The position numbers and the translations under genes were made by a program. This document shows positions 1 through 10,418 of a stretch of 64,000 nucleotides of DNA, piece by piece. Position 1 is the stretch's first letter. Every line of letters starts with the position of its first letter. Under the pieces are notes generated by a model. It was not told the origin of the DNA and did not search any database. It saw only the letters and a program-made list of their open reading frames with translations. The DNA is from Diaporthe sp. PMI_573 (Eukaryota; Ascomycota; Sordariomycetes; Diaporthales; Diaporthaceae), in assembly GCA_021399435.1 (NCBI GenBank), contig JAJTUP010000045.1:310001-374000 (forward strand), given 5' to 3'.

Positions 1-1269
1 TGCAAAGTACAAATGAAAAGGACCATCATCTCGCCAAAAAATACCGGGATTTCGTTGGTCAATCCGACACTTGGCAAGGGAACGCAAGGAAAAATGTGAG
101 TGGAGACGATCAGCCTAGGGCAGATATTCGTCCTGCGACCATCCTCGTCAGCTTGCAAGCTTCTTCCCTGTACAGTAGTAGCGTGCGGCTGGCACAACAG
201 TTGAAGCCTCGAAATTCGGCGGGATCAACCACGACCATGGTGCAAACTGATACCGGTACTGTACAGTCAAATGTCTAGCTTCAACAGAAGTTGTAGTGCC
301 AGCTGTCTTAAATGCTAGCCTAAATTTTGAAGGGTGTGATAGCCTACATCTGGCTTAGGAGCGTCTAGGCACCCTGCATTCCAAGTCGTGCCCAATCAAA
401 CAGGTGCCGATACCTTCCAGGTAACCCTTTCATTGGTTCCCGGCTGTCTGTCACGCTAGCCCTACTATACATGGAAACTTTGGGCATGGCTCACTTCTTT
501 CACCTTCCTTTCTTGTTGGCTCTGATAGCTGATTCTAGACCCAGACCGGCCATGAAGCAGTGTTAATGTTACAAAATTAGGACATGCTTACGTAGCTTGG
601 ACGAGTGTCAGGAATGTTCCTTAGGTAAGTGGTTTCCAAGCGCTCAATCGAATAGAGTCGTTCACTTCGCAGCTCACACACACTTTATATTTAATTATAT
701 TGGAGTTGAAGGCGATTGAAGGGCTCAGATGTGATGAGGAAATAGAGTTATACCTGATAGATGAGTAGATCACAAAAAGGGAATGAGGTGACATCCTATT
801 TTCGGCAGTTGAGGCCTGCTTGTTCTGGATGGCAGTGGGTTGATGTTGACTGTGACGGAGGTATTTTCTACAATTTTAGTCTGTGGCCTCACCCAATTCA
901 GCCTCCATGCAGCCAATCATGTCACATGAAACCCGAAAGCGGGGTCGACCATACGAGAAACCAGACTTGCTCAACACAAGATGGTATTGCAACACACCCG
1001 CCGAGGACCCCTGTAAGGCTGCTGCCTAGTCATAGCTCAGCGTCCTGTTCCGAACCATTCCTGGTCAGAATGGGAGAACTGGGGAAATTCGGTTTCAGAT
1101 TTATTGAATCAAAGTCGAGCACAGCCGCCTTCACATGCCCTGGGTTAGATGCGGAGGAGTCATCTGCAAAAAGAACAAAGAGGAGGGAGGGAGGAGGCTT
1201 TGGCATGCAGAGGAGCAGCAGGCGTTGTAGGTATGGTCACCCTTTTTGGAACAAGTGTCAGGCACATCT
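1..1269. other. Left-edge region with no recognisable gene
   Basis: Short ORFs exist on both strands (the longest is 185 codons at 761-1318), but none shows a recognisable motif, intron structure or plausible composition. I see no gene here. Confidence 0.5.
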
Positions 1270-1590
1270 GCTATTCGCAAATCCAGCTTCGAACCTGAGC
1301 CCCATAATGCTCTTGTAGAGGCTAATATTGAACCACCTGCCAACGTCGATCTCGTACGGGTCGACTGAACCGCTATTGACAGGCAACTGGATGACCTCTT
1401 GCCTGATGTCGACAAACCCTGCGTCCGCGAGCATTTGTTAGGTCATGTTGGGGTCAACCTGCAGCTCAACGTTAGCGTAACTACTCTTCTTGCTATCTAA
1501 CAACATACTGTGCGTGCGGATAAAGAGCAACTCGGGCATGCACAAGTCCCATGCGTCGGTCACCGCCTGCTGAAAGCGCGCAACTATTTT
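1270..1590 (-). pseudogene. LaeA/UMTA-like SAM methyltransferase C-terminal remnant
   Basis: Read on the minus strand from about 1590 to 1275, one frame gives RFQQAVTDAWDLCMPELL, then an in-frame stop, then QMLADAGFVDI, EVIQLPVN and DPYEIDVGRWFN. These match the C-terminal part of the LaeA-like (UMTA, TAM-domain) fungal methyltransferases, where the 'L..AGFVDI' strand and 'GRWFN' segment are characteristic. The SAM-binding N-terminal part is absent and one stop interrupts the frame, so this is a broken fragment. Transposon debris lies immediately to the right. The family call comes from remembered consensus and the loss of function is inferred. Confidence 0.55.
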
Positions 1591-1840
1591 CTATTGTGAT
1601 GATGGCTTGTCTGGCTTGCTGTGAACTGAAGGCATGACACCTTGGGGACGATGGACAATTACACACGATTCATGAGCAAAGTGACGATGACCTATAAACT
1701 TTGATAATGTCTGATGGCTATAAAAAGAAGGGACTTATATAGATCCAAAGCTCTTTGCCTGGCTTGGTACGCCTTGTACCCTCTGAGACCAAGGTCTGCT
1801 CACGCCGCTGCGCGGCGTGACCCCGGCGTTAAACAATATC

Positions 1841-1971
1841 ATCATCATCATCATCATCATCAACGACGATGTGGCAACTGCGGTGAGACTGGGCATTATG
1901 CAAAAACTTGTAAGAAAGATGTAGAAGGGTCTAGCCAGTTAGATGCTGAGTGTATAATAGTACATTCTTAA
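1841..1971 (+). pseudogene. Zinc-knuckle C-terminus of a DDE (pogo-like) transposase
   Basis: A (CAT)n run encodes poly-His and is followed by CGNCGETGHYAKTC, a CCHC zinc knuckle (C-x2-C-x4-H-x4-C), then an acidic tail and a stop at 1969-1971. Such a knuckle closes many fungal pogo-type transposases. About 300 bp downstream is a 43 bp terminal repeat (2269-2311), the distance expected between a transposase stop and its inverted repeat. No DDE catalytic core is readable upstream, so only the 3' end of the element survives. A retroviral-type gag knuckle is the alternative, less likely because no protease or RT follows. Confidence 0.5.
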
Positions 1972-2182
1972 GCGGTCCGCGGCGGACCGCCCAAATAGTT
2001 GACCTGCCTGGTGTAGATTGAGGTTGATCCTGTATGTCTGAAATGCTCCGTTTTGGTGGGGAAGCTGATTTTCCCACCAAAAGTTGACAACTTCAGACTG
2101 GCACTACAGCCCCACCACACCTCCAAATTGACTAAATCAATTGAAAATAAGGAATTCAAAGCAGGTGGCACCAATTGGTGCC
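1972..2182. repeat. Cluster of three perfect palindromes
   Basis: Three perfect inverted repeats lie within 211 bp: 9 bp arms with a 1 nt spacer at 1972-1990 (GCGGTCCGC / GCGGACCGC), 10 bp arms TTTTGGTGGG / CCCACCAAAA at 2051-2060 and 2073-2082, and a 16 bp uninterrupted palindrome GGCACCAATTGGTGCC at 2167-2182. They lie between the transposase tail and the terminal repeat of the relic element. Confidence 0.75.
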
Positions 2183-2218
2183 AACTTTTATTGATTCTTT
2201 TGCCCTGGGTGGGTGCTG

Positions 2219-2311
2219 AGGTTGGCTGATGTTGGTAAGGTTGGCTGATGTTGGTAAAATTGGCAAAACTGTCCGGGCATGTGTCCTGTCCGGCTGACTG
2301 TCCAACCACGT
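2219..2311. repeat. Short direct repeat plus 43 bp transposon terminal repeat
   Basis: The 19 bp phrase GGTTGGCTGATGTTGGTAA occurs twice in tandem at 2219-2257. The segment 2269-2311, read outward-in on the minus strand (ACGTGGTTGGACAGTCAGCC...), is 40/43 identical to 34825-34867 and is flanked by TA (2312-2313), the target site of Tc1/mariner/pogo elements. It is the right terminal inverted repeat of the relic element whose transposase tail lies upstream. Confidence 0.75.
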
Positions 2312-2394
2312 TAGTCATTCGTTTAAAAAGATAGATATCTTATTTTTTTAGTAGATCTGAGTCTACAATTAACTTGGTGCCTACAATACTAACG

Positions 2395-3135
2395 CTATAC
2401 TAAGCGCATAAATATCCCCCAATTTCCTGCAAGAAAACCTAGACACATGCTCTCAAAAGCGGATGTACGGTTCATTAAGGCAGCGCAAGTAACAATTCCG
2501 ACCACCTCATCAAGCTCCAAATTAAGCAGAAGAACAGCCTTCTTCCCAAACCCGTGATCAGCCTCGAATTCACCAATACGGACTAGGCTCTGGACTGGAT
2601 AGCCCTCGGGCGAGACGCGATACAGGCTGCCACCATAGATCCCATGGTGCAAATCCCAGATGTATTCGGTTGAGTCCTTCACAAAGCTCAACTGTCGGCA
2701 ACCAGCGCTTATGGGCTTCACCTGCAGGCTGTGTGTCGAGTGAATTGATCCATGGGGAAATACGACGCTCCAACTTCCCCAGATCGGGCACGCGGTCTCT
2801 GCTAGCATTTCGCCGGTGAGGGTATGGTAACATTCCAGGTCGTGGGAGGAGAACCAGGAGCGCTTATTCAGTGTGTAGACACAGTCAGAATTTGCGCCGT
2901 TCCTGCTGTTTTGGATTTTCTTCCTCGCAACCTCACAGACGTGAGAGCGGAAAGCCTCTGTCATCGTGCCGTCGTCATTGTAGGCCTCCATCAAAGAAAC
3001 CTCGGTGGTTAGATCAAGGACGTTGATAGTCTTTGAGAAACCGCTCACAGCATGCAAATAGTAAACCTTATTAGGCCTGCTGTTGCTTGATGTGGATTTG
3101 GTTTCGTCAGCAACGGTGGGAATTGCTGATGGCAT
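2395..3135 (-). CDS. Hypothetical protein, possibly tubby-C/LURP-one-like fold
   Basis: An uninterrupted 246-codon frame starts at the ATG at 3135. I do not recognise the family with certainty. The middle has features of the tubby C-terminal-like / LURP-one fold of lipid-binding scramblase relatives: a Trp-rich stretch (CPIWGSWSVVF, residues ~125-135), strand-turn segments (EYIWDLHHGIYGGSLYRV) and a C-terminal hydrophobic helix (EVVGIVTCAALMNR). The N-terminus is Ser/Thr-rich and polar; there is no signal peptide. It sits alone between transposon debris and the Hsp20 gene, with its promoter in the 3136-3300 AT-rich stretch. No intron is needed. The coding call is fairly firm; the fold assignment is tentative. 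Confidence 0.6.
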   Translation of the reverse strand: MPSAIPTVADETKSTSSNSRPNKVYYLHAVSGFSKTINVLDLTTEVSLMEAYNDDGTMTEAFRSHVCEVARKKIQNSRNGANSDCVYTLNKRSWFSSHDLECYHTLTGEMLAETACPIWGSWSVVFPHGSIHSTHSLQVKPISAGCRQLSFVKDSTEYIWDLHHGIYGGSLYRVSPEGYPVQSLVRIGEFEADHGFGKKAVLLLNLELDEVVGIVTCAALMNRTSAFESMCLGFLAGNWGIFMRLV

Positions 3136-4634
3136 CGCGAATAGTAAGTTAGAGTTGATGTGAATAATCTTGATGAATCAGTGTAGTGGAGTTGACTGAA
3201 GAGCCCTAGGCAAATAAACTTGATATTAACAACTTTGGCTCGGCATTTTGGTATATATATATTATCATCTTACAAAACGGTCTCCCGGAGAGCTAGGGAT
3301 GATTCTAGGCGTGTACGGCCAGGGGCAGGGATCTATCAGCTGCTTCAAGTTGCTGTTGTGCGGGTACGCTAATGTTGTCGCCGCTCTGTGGGGTGAGGCG
3401 GAAACCTTTGTAAGCTTCGGGAAGCAAGATAATTCTAGTTATTTTACACATTCTGGCAAGCACCAATCCTAAGCTGGGAAACCAACATCTTGCATTACTG
3501 CTGACGGTACGAGTGGCAACCAAGACTGGCAGGAGACTGAGATTGAAAGACGGCTCGGCGGAAAGGAACATCTACCCGGAGGTCCGAGTAACAACATGGT
3601 GATTGACGTAATATGAAAAACCTACTTGCGACATCCTACCGAAATAGCAATATGACGCGGCTACATCGCTTGACCATCTGACAGAATCCTTCACTACCGT
3701 CTCCGGATACATCACCAGCCCGAGATTTCCCGAATCGTCCAGCCTCGAGGAATTTAATAGACATTAAGCCAATAATCTTCAACAAGCACGGCTGGCCAGT
3801 AGGTTAACAGCATTCTGGCGAGATTCTGCTACTGCGGCAAACGAGTGACCGTGGGACCATTTTTCAACGAGATCATACGACCGGGCGGGATATGGCGGGA
3901 TCGGGCGGAATGCACATGACGAAATACGAAAAAAAAAAAAAGGGGGGTGCTAGCCAGCACGATATTGGGTGAATAAGAAAGATCAAGTTAAAGAACCAAG
4001 ATCTGAGAGTAGAAGTAAGGCTCATGTGTTATGTTGCAACGTCCATTATACTTTTGTGGCGTCAATCATGCCACACCGTCAAGGATCCCCAATCTCAGAG
4101 ATCCCAGATCGAGAGGCCCCTCGATTTTTGGGAGGGCCTAGACCGCTCCACGCGACTCCTACGCTCCCCGCGGGTTGAAACTCTCTAATACTATGGGTAG
4201 CAGGGTTGCATAGTCCAATAATTATGTGACTTTGCGATGGCACAGTTTCTGACTCCTTCCGCCCTAGCACCGAGCGGAAGCCTGGCGGAACCGAGCGGGG
4301 ACGGGACGAGAATCGTTGCACCACAACAGAACTAACTAGTCCGAGCCACTAGACTAGATGGTCAAAGGCTGATCAGACCATCATCACATGCTCAAAGACC
4401 ACGATGGGGTGCTGCTAACCGACATGGGGTTTGGCGGTTGCCAGCCTTTGAAGGCATTGGATCTATTGCATCATGGACTTTTCATGCCACCCTGGAGGAT
4501 ACAAATTGTACCTACGTAGCGAAACCTGCCTGTCTGCACATCCTTACAGTACAAAAACAACCTGCAAGCAACTTCCTCGAAGTCTTCGCACACCTACTCT
4601 GAAGATCTCCCGACCTATTACCACCACAGCCAAA
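3136..4634. other. Intergenic region upstream of Hsp20 gene
   Basis: No convincing gene. It contains an A13-G6 homopolymer junction near 3930-3945. Short ORFs on both strands look random. The right end must hold the Hsp20 promoter and 5' leader. I searched for heat-shock elements (alternating nGAAn) and found no clear array. Confidence 0.5.
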
Positions 4635-5291
4635 ATGTCTTTCTTCCCTCGATCCTTCTTTGCTCCCGAGTCCTCCTTCACCCCTCTCTTCCGCCTCCTG
4701 GATGACTACGACAACTACTCCCGGGAAGTCTCCAGCGAGCAAGGACAGGGCCAGAGGCATGGCGGAAGGCGCGGTGCCTCTCTTCCCAGCTTCACCCCCA
4801 AGTTTGATGTCAAGGAGACGGAGAACACCTACGAGTTGCACGGTGAACTCTCGGGAACCGACAAGAACAACATCAACATCGAGTTCGTCGACGACTCAAC
4901 AATCGTCATCTCTGGCAAGGTCGAGCGCCACTACACATCCGGCACCCCGCCAGAGGATGGCAACGTCCAGATGAGCGGCGCCATCACCGAGGGCGGCGAT
5001 AAGGTCCAGCATAACTCGCACAAGGCGACAGTCGAGGACGAGGCGGCTGAGAAGGCCAAGCAGCAGGGCTCCTCCACCGAGGTCACCAAGACCAACAAGC
5101 AGCAGGAGGTGTCCAAGCCCACCGAGAGGTACTGGGTCTCTGAGCGGTCCGTCGGCTCCTTCCACCGGACCTTCAGCTTCCCCAGCCGCATCGACCAGGA
5201 GAATGTCACCGCAAACCTTAACAACGGTGTCCTGAGCGTCACCGTGCCCAAGGTCAAGAAGCAGGAGGGCCGCCGCATCGCCGTCCAGTAA
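4635..5291 (+). CDS. Small heat-shock protein, Hsp20/Hsp30 family
   Basis: 218-aa cytosolic chaperone of the alpha-crystallin family, which holds unfolding proteins under heat stress. The start is placed at ATG 4635 (context CAAAATGTCT) because the family N-terminus, beginning MSFFPRSFF with FTPLFRLLDDYDNYSR, starts there; 54 further in-frame codons upstream (from 4473) look like 5' leader. The alpha-crystallin domain begins at about residue 52 (PKFDVKETENTYELHGEL) and is split by a charged Gln/Lys/Thr-rich insert of about 60 residues, as in fungal Hsp30 proteins. It closes with the diagnostic NNGVLSVTVPK (A-x-x-x-n-G-V-L motif) near residue 200. No intron. Long antisense ORFs over this gene come from its GC-rich codon usage. 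Codon usage is strongly C/G-ending, suggesting high expression. Confidence 0.93.
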   Translation: MSFFPRSFFAPESSFTPLFRLLDDYDNYSREVSSEQGQGQRHGGRRGASLPSFTPKFDVKETENTYELHGELSGTDKNNINIEFVDDSTIVISGKVERHYTSGTPPEDGNVQMSGAITEGGDKVQHNSHKATVEDEAAEKAKQQGSSTEVTKTNKQQEVSKPTERYWVSERSVGSFHRTFSFPSRIDQENVTANLNNGVLSVTVPKVKKQEGRRIAVQ

Positions 5292-5739
5292 GCGGCGCTC
5301 GCCTCTGGAATTAACGGGTACACGAAAAGTCAAAATGATTCACTCCTTAATACAACACTACTCTGGCATTACATCTTGGGTGGAGGATGAGATCACGGAT
5401 CGAATGATGGGTTTCCATGTGGTTTACTTCTGCATTCTGCGGCATTGATCCGAGGGTTGCTGGAGTAGGAGTATCTTTAGTTGATCCTTCTTTTCATAAT
5501 ACAGCATTCAATTACAACTACTTCCCATGACTCCCAGAATTGTCCTCTTGTCAATGTGTGAAAACGCTGAGCAAATTCCCCAGCCTTGTTGGGTGGGTCG
5601 ACCGAGAGTCTCAACAGCAATATGGACTGCGAAGTGAAAGATGAAGACAAGAGTGCCGGGAAGCCGCAACTGAAGCTATCGTACTTCTATTTCGATGAAT
5701 TACGGCTGAATCTCATATGACACATGGTATGATGTCCAA

Positions 5740-6729
5740 ATGGTGTGGTCCATGTTGGACGTCGAAGTGGATCCGCTGCCGCGGCGGCATCCTCCTGCAT
5801 TTAAGCCCGGCCGGGTCCGGCTCCGGTTCTCACTTAATGTTTCGTCAGCGAGCGGCCACATGCCACAGGCACAGGACCAGTCCATGTCCGACTCTAAAAC
5901 GGCCTCGCCACTATTGACCGCTGCATCCTTGGTCCCGGAGTCAAGCGCAAAACTGTCTCTTTTGGGACTCTCGGGAATCACCTCGGACTCCTTCATGCCC
6001 GAAAACTACAACTTCAGTTGTATAGATGACCACCAGCACCCCGTATTTAGTGCTGGGCTCAGCCAACCTGCTGATGTCGACGGGACCTACATTGGTCTTG
6101 AATTTGCTGACAAGGACCCAAGCACTTTCGCACTGTCAACCTACAGTCAGCCCCAGAGCTTTTCTGGGTTCGGACCGCCCCCTATATCGACCTCAGGCGA
6201 GGTGTCCGAGGTTCGTGGTTTCATCCAAGACGGCTTCGGCCTCGGCAATCTCAGCCACACAGATATGTTAGGTAGAGTTTTCAGCTCTAGGAGGGACTAT
6301 GAGGGCTTGCTCGACGCCAAGGAACTGGGAAGGACTGAATTTGATGTTTTCAGCAAGCTGGACGAGGATAGAAGCAAGTACACAGCTTCTGCACCATCAA
6401 GCCAGATGCATTCCATTCATCCGGCCGAGAAATCGTCTCAAAGGCAAATAAGTGGCGAGCTCAAGTGCCAGTCGCACCGGAGTCTTCCATGCTCAGGTGT
6501 TGGTTGCCGACTTCGAGACCGTCCTCGAAGTAAGCCTCTGCCTCCAATTGTTGCTGAGGATCTTAACAACATCGTTGCTCTGAAGCGAGCACGAAACACC
6601 GCCACGGCTCGCAAATATAGGCAGCGCCAGGTCGCCAAGTTCGAGGAGCTAGAGGCAAAGGTCAAGGACCTAGAAGCTGATCGCGATCATTGGATAGCCG
6701 TGGCCAAAGAACACGGCGCAGTTGTGTAA
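5740..6729 (+). CDS. bZIP transcription factor, GCN4/CPC1-like
   Basis: 329 codons with the bZIP at the extreme C-terminus (residues ~277-325). The basic region ALKRARNTATARKYRQRQ contains the N-x7-R signature that contacts DNA, followed by a short zipper (FEELEAKVKDLEADRDHW). Ending soon after 'DHWIAVA' is normal for the fungal CPC1/GCN4-like subgroup that carries 'ALKRARNTxAARK', so the end is not a truncation. The N-terminal 270 residues are acidic and Ser/Pro-rich, as in activation domains. The start is uncertain: ATG 5740, 5860 or 5884 are all in frame, and 5860/5884 would remove an Arg/Pro-rich segment that looks like translated leader. The proposed role is amino-acid or nutrient stress regulation by family analogy only. 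Confidence 0.85.
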   Translation: MVWSMLDVEVDPLPRRHPPAFKPGRVRLRFSLNVSSASGHMPQAQDQSMSDSKTASPLLTAASLVPESSAKLSLLGLSGITSDSFMPENYNFSCIDDHQHPVFSAGLSQPADVDGTYIGLEFADKDPSTFALSTYSQPQSFSGFGPPPISTSGEVSEVRGFIQDGFGLGNLSHTDMLGRVFSSRRDYEGLLDAKELGRTEFDVFSKLDEDRSKYTASAPSSQMHSIHPAEKSSQRQISGELKCQSHRSLPCSGVGCRLRDRPRSKPLPPIVAEDLNNIVALKRARNTATARKYRQRQVAKFEELEAKVKDLEADRDHWIAVAKEHGAVV

Positions 6730-7037
6730 ACTCCAAGCTGCAGGCAACGCCTTGAGGGTCGTCTTGGTGGGCTTGGATGTATTTTGGTCCATTCCTTGGA
6801 CGCGGGTATCACAGCAACTGCAGCTTCGCTATGCGCAACGCAGGCGATGTTGTTGACGCGCTGGCCTTCACGGATCAGAGTATGGTAGAGAGGATGGAGA
6901 CGCTTGAGAGGGATGAGACGGCGCTGAAGAATGTCAAAAGAGCCTCCACAGGTCTGACGATCGTCAACAAGCAAAGGGAAAACATGAGCTAATTTCACTT
7001 CCAAGAGCTACTATGTATCTATTTTTCGGAAGGCACA

Positions 7038-7400
7038 CTGGATAAGTACTACACACTCACTGAAGATAGCCCAGTTTATCTCGCGGCCCTTGTCCTCCAT
7101 CCTGCTTTTCGTTGGCCCACTGTCGAGTCTCAATGGGCCGATCAGCCCGATTGGTTAGAGAGGGGAAAGGCAGCCGTACGAGAGCTGTGGGAAGAGTATC
7201 GAAAATCCCCCGTCGAGCAGGATACGATACCGGAACAACCGACTGCTGCGAGAAAAACAACAGACCTGGACGATTTTATGGCGTCAGTTAGGAAGCTCAG
7301 CACTCAGTGTGCGCCTTCAGCCCCACCTACACGAGATGAGTACGCCGAGTGGTTGTCCACTTCTGACGTCAGCACGCGATGGCATTCCTTATGTAATCCT
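7038..7400 (+). pseudogene. hAT transposase C-terminal remnant
   Basis: One frame reads DKYYTLTEDSPVYLAALVLH, then PAFRWPTVESQW, then WLERGKAAVRELWEEYR and DEYAEWLSTSD. This is the segment that precedes the dimerisation domain in fungal hAT transposases ('YY..T..SP.Y..A..L.P'). The signature hAT dimerisation motif itself is missing; after about 7390 the frame leaves the family. There is no start codon or N-terminal half. It is a decayed fragment inserted between the bZIP and APH genes. Confidence 0.7.
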
Positions 7401-7668
7401 TCTGACGGGGTTAGGGGTTCCGACTCCTGGTTGGCACAGAACACGGGCCTTATTGAGACCCGTGCACGTCAGAGCCCGGCAGGAGAGGGACGGAGCTCAG
7501 GTCACTCGCCGGCGGGTCGCCAGGAATAAACTCCGTCTTCTTTTGGGCCGACAACCTTTCATTCTTCACGTTCCTCTAACTGCAACTAATGTGCTTTGAT
7601 CTGCTCAAAGATTACTGGCCATTCAGTTCTAACTGACCATATTTGCAATCACCGGTCGCATAGACAGC

Positions 7669-8669
7669 ATGCTCAGCAGGTCTCACGGATTTCGAGACCG
7701 TATTGTGCAAAATCGTATTCATCATGAACGCGACAAGTTCGCCGCGTCTATTGACGAAACAAAGGTGCGCAGCCTGGTATCGCTGTACCATAATGGTGAC
7801 GAGTGCCGATTCTTTCGAAAGCCAGCCCACGGCAGCTACAACCTTTGCTATTTTGTAGAGTTTGATGACGGCCAGCAGTGGGTTGTGCGTGTGCCCCTGG
7901 AGCCATGCTTGGCGTTCGGAGGGAAATCCAAGCTTGAAAGCGAAATTGCAACCATGCAGTAAGTGTCCTATTTGTCAGACAATACAGAAAAGTAATGCTG
8001 AGCGATGAACCATGTGTCTACAGGCTAGTCGCTGAGAAAACGAATATTCCTATCCCGAGAGTCGTGGCGTATGCCTATTCCGAACGTTCCGAACCACTAC
8101 CATCATTCCTCATCCTCGAATATATCGAAGGCGAAAGGCTCTCGTTTGGAAGGTTGCAGGCACTTACAGATCAAGAAAGGAGCCGATTCTACAGTTCGCT
8201 CGCCGACGTATATATCCAGCTGAGGCGACTTGAGTTCCCTTCGATCGGATGTCTCGTCAGCAGCCCGGAAGGAGACTTGAAGGTTGGCAAGAAGGTCACG
8301 TCCATCGATACCAATATGCAAGAGTTGGAAGGCCTCCGGCCGTCCCATATCCAGGCTTCGTATTACGCAGACGGTAACAGCTTGACATCTGCCAGCGACT
8401 ACGTGGCTATGCTGTTAGAGATCGCCGACCACGCATTTGTGCAGGGGCGGAGCAGTGTTCTAGAGGGTGATGAGGATGGACGAGACGCGCTCTACCACCT
8501 CCATATCTTTCGCCGGTTTGCCGAGCAGTGGGTAGACAAGCGTCTGGACCGCGGCCCATTTGTGTTGGTCCACGGTGATCTGGAACCATTCAACTTGCTT
8601 GTGAATCAGGACCTAGAGATCGTCTCCGTTCTGGATTGGGAGTGGAGTCGTGTGGTTCCGCTCCAGTGA
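7669..8669 (+). CDS. Aminoglycoside phosphotransferase (APH)-fold protein
   Basis: Two exons, 7669-7958 and 8024-8669, joined by a 65 bp intron (GTAAGT...TACAG) in phase 2; the join gives MQLVAEKTNIPIPRV without a break, 311 aa. The protein has the APH/choline-kinase fold: an N-lobe with hydrophobic strands (WVVRVPLE), the hinge SFLILEYIEGE, the catalytic loop VHGDLEPFNLL (H-G-D-x4-N, with Asp as base and Asn for metal) and the metal-binding VLDWEWS. It would transfer phosphate to a small hydroxylated substrate; the substrate is unknown. The frame stops right after 'DWEWSRVVPLQ', whereas fungal relatives usually continue for 100 or more residues, so the C-terminal substrate lobe may be lost. 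Function may therefore be impaired. Confidence 0.8.
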
Positions 8670-8880
8670 GCCTGTCGTCGGCCAGACCAGGGCCCTGTCT
8701 CCAGCTCGGCGGCCAGTCCTGTGCGGAGGTTCAGCTTATTCTCGTGAGGAGAGGGTTCGGACTGTACGTACGTGAACACAGCTCCACAGCGGCGTCTCGG
8801 CTCAGAGTGTGTTTGGCCCTTCCCATGATGTCTTGTATACGGTCCGCCTCACCTGCAGGTGATATCAGTGGCTGTTGAGT

Positions 8881-9110
8881 TTATGATTGTGATATATGAT
8901 TGCTGTCGAACATCCAACCGATGTAGGAGCCAGGATGTGGAAGACCGTATGCAAACCGTAAGATGGCGACGCCAAGAGACCAAATGTCGACAGCATTTGT
9001 ATATGCTGTGCATGAACCCCAGCCTGTTCTTACCTGTGGTCCGATAAGCCAGACGTCCGTGAAGTACTGCGATATTTCCGTAAGCCTCTGTATACGCACC
9101 CTCAGACTTT
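8881..9110 (-). pseudogene. Protein kinase C-lobe remnant
   Basis: The minus strand encodes AYTNAVDIWSLGVAILRFAY, then GLPHP. The motif D-I-W-S-L-G-V matches kinase subdomain IX. Just upstream, CAG|GTAAGA...GCACAG could be an intron joining a short piece of subdomain VIII. Nothing readable corresponds to the ATP-binding lobe or the HRD/DFG motifs, so this is a fragment of a fungal Ser/Thr kinase gene. Confidence 0.5.
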
Positions 9111-9180
9111 CAGGGTAAAGTTTCGCTTCACAATGCTTGTCCGGTGGAAATTGCACAATGGCATATGTCACGGTACCCAC

Positions 9181-10400
9181 TGCTATGACCCACTATATAA
9201 AGTCCACGGCCTTGGCCTATGGCTTGTAGCTTCTAGTCTTTCTCTCTTCGCGCAACAACAAGTTCATAACCTGACTTATCTACCAACACCATGACAAGTA
9301 TCTTGTCGTGCGGTTCGGGCCGGCCATATAAAAGGGAATTTCGAGATACCCCCTTACCCCCCCCCCCCAGACAGTTTGAGGATTAGGATACGCCAAAAAC
9401 TTGTCCGCGGAGAACATATGGAATACATACATTTCGACATGCGCTTTGCCATGGCTTTTGTGAAGTAAAGTTTCGAGTTACTCCGAGACTTGGGCAGTGC
9501 ATGTATAGGGCAGTAAGTATTTGGAGGGCCATTGACAGGACAACTAAAATCATGACGGTAGACCAGTATTGCCAGAAGGCTCTTGGAAAAGATCACCTGG
9601 GTACCCCAGCGTTCCGTTTCACAATACCGGTGGCAGCATACTGACCAAAGACAACACATACGAGGAGAACTGATGTGGTAGATTGACGCGAGCTTCTCCC
9701 GGGCACACCCAAATACACATACACTGCTATTTCCTCCCTTGCACGGGATCTCACGTGAACTAGACCTCATGTCGCCAGCATTAACCCATATCCTATGGTC
9801 ATTGCAGGGGGGTGTTGGTTGTGCTCTTCAACAGTGCTCCACAGCGAATGGATTGTAGCAGACAGTTAGCCCTTGAAACACATGGACGTGGAGTCAAGGC
9901 TTGATGCTATTGTGTACACCGGAAAGTTCCGGCCTGTGGGGTCGTACATATCGATTACCAAGAGCACCTGGTACCGGCGTTTTTGTTACAAGCAGTCACG
10001 TCGTACCTCGTGATATGAGGCTTCGTCCCCGGAGTTTGGGCTGGAGGAGACGACCACATGTCTTACTCGCCTCCACTATGTTTCAAAAATAGAATACATC
10101 GTTTCCGGTCGCATCGATAGGCAACATATATTTCTTTGCCTGGCATAATAACAAGAGCTGGATACCGGGACTGGAGGACATGAGTTTCATAAGAATGGCT
10201 TCCGTTTGGCGAGAGACATAAACGAGGGCCCTTGAGACGCACAGTAACACGATCACTTCAACAACTTAGTCACCCTGGTTTCCCAGTGCTCCCTTCAATG
10301 CCCATGACTTCTAAATATTACTGTCATAAAACCCTTTACAAACACGCATCACTGTAATTGTGATGGTGTGGACAGTCAACAGAATATGGCGCCAGGTCTC
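9181..10400. other. Intergenic region between kinase remnant and Helitron
   Basis: No gene supported. There is a C-homopolymer run at about 9353-9368 and a TATAAAA-like box near 9327. The 138-codon minus ORF at 9354-9770 lacks motifs and has an unlikely Cys/Ser-rich composition. Confidence 0.45.
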
Positions 10401-10418
10401 TCATATTTTCTGGGGATT

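Noticed and set aside
761..1318. 185-codon plus ORF near the left edge
   Set aside because: No motif and odd Ser/Cys/Arg compos; its right part overlaps the methyltransferase remnant on the other strand.
4896..5333. Long antisense ORFs (145 and 130 codons) over the Hsp20 gene
   Set aside because: They arise from the GC-rich third positions of the sense gene; repetitive Leu/Gly composition and no motif.
9354..9770. 138-codon minus ORF upstream of the Helitron
   Set aside because: Cys/Ser/Arg-rich random-like sequence ending in a C-homopolymer (poly-Gly); no motif.
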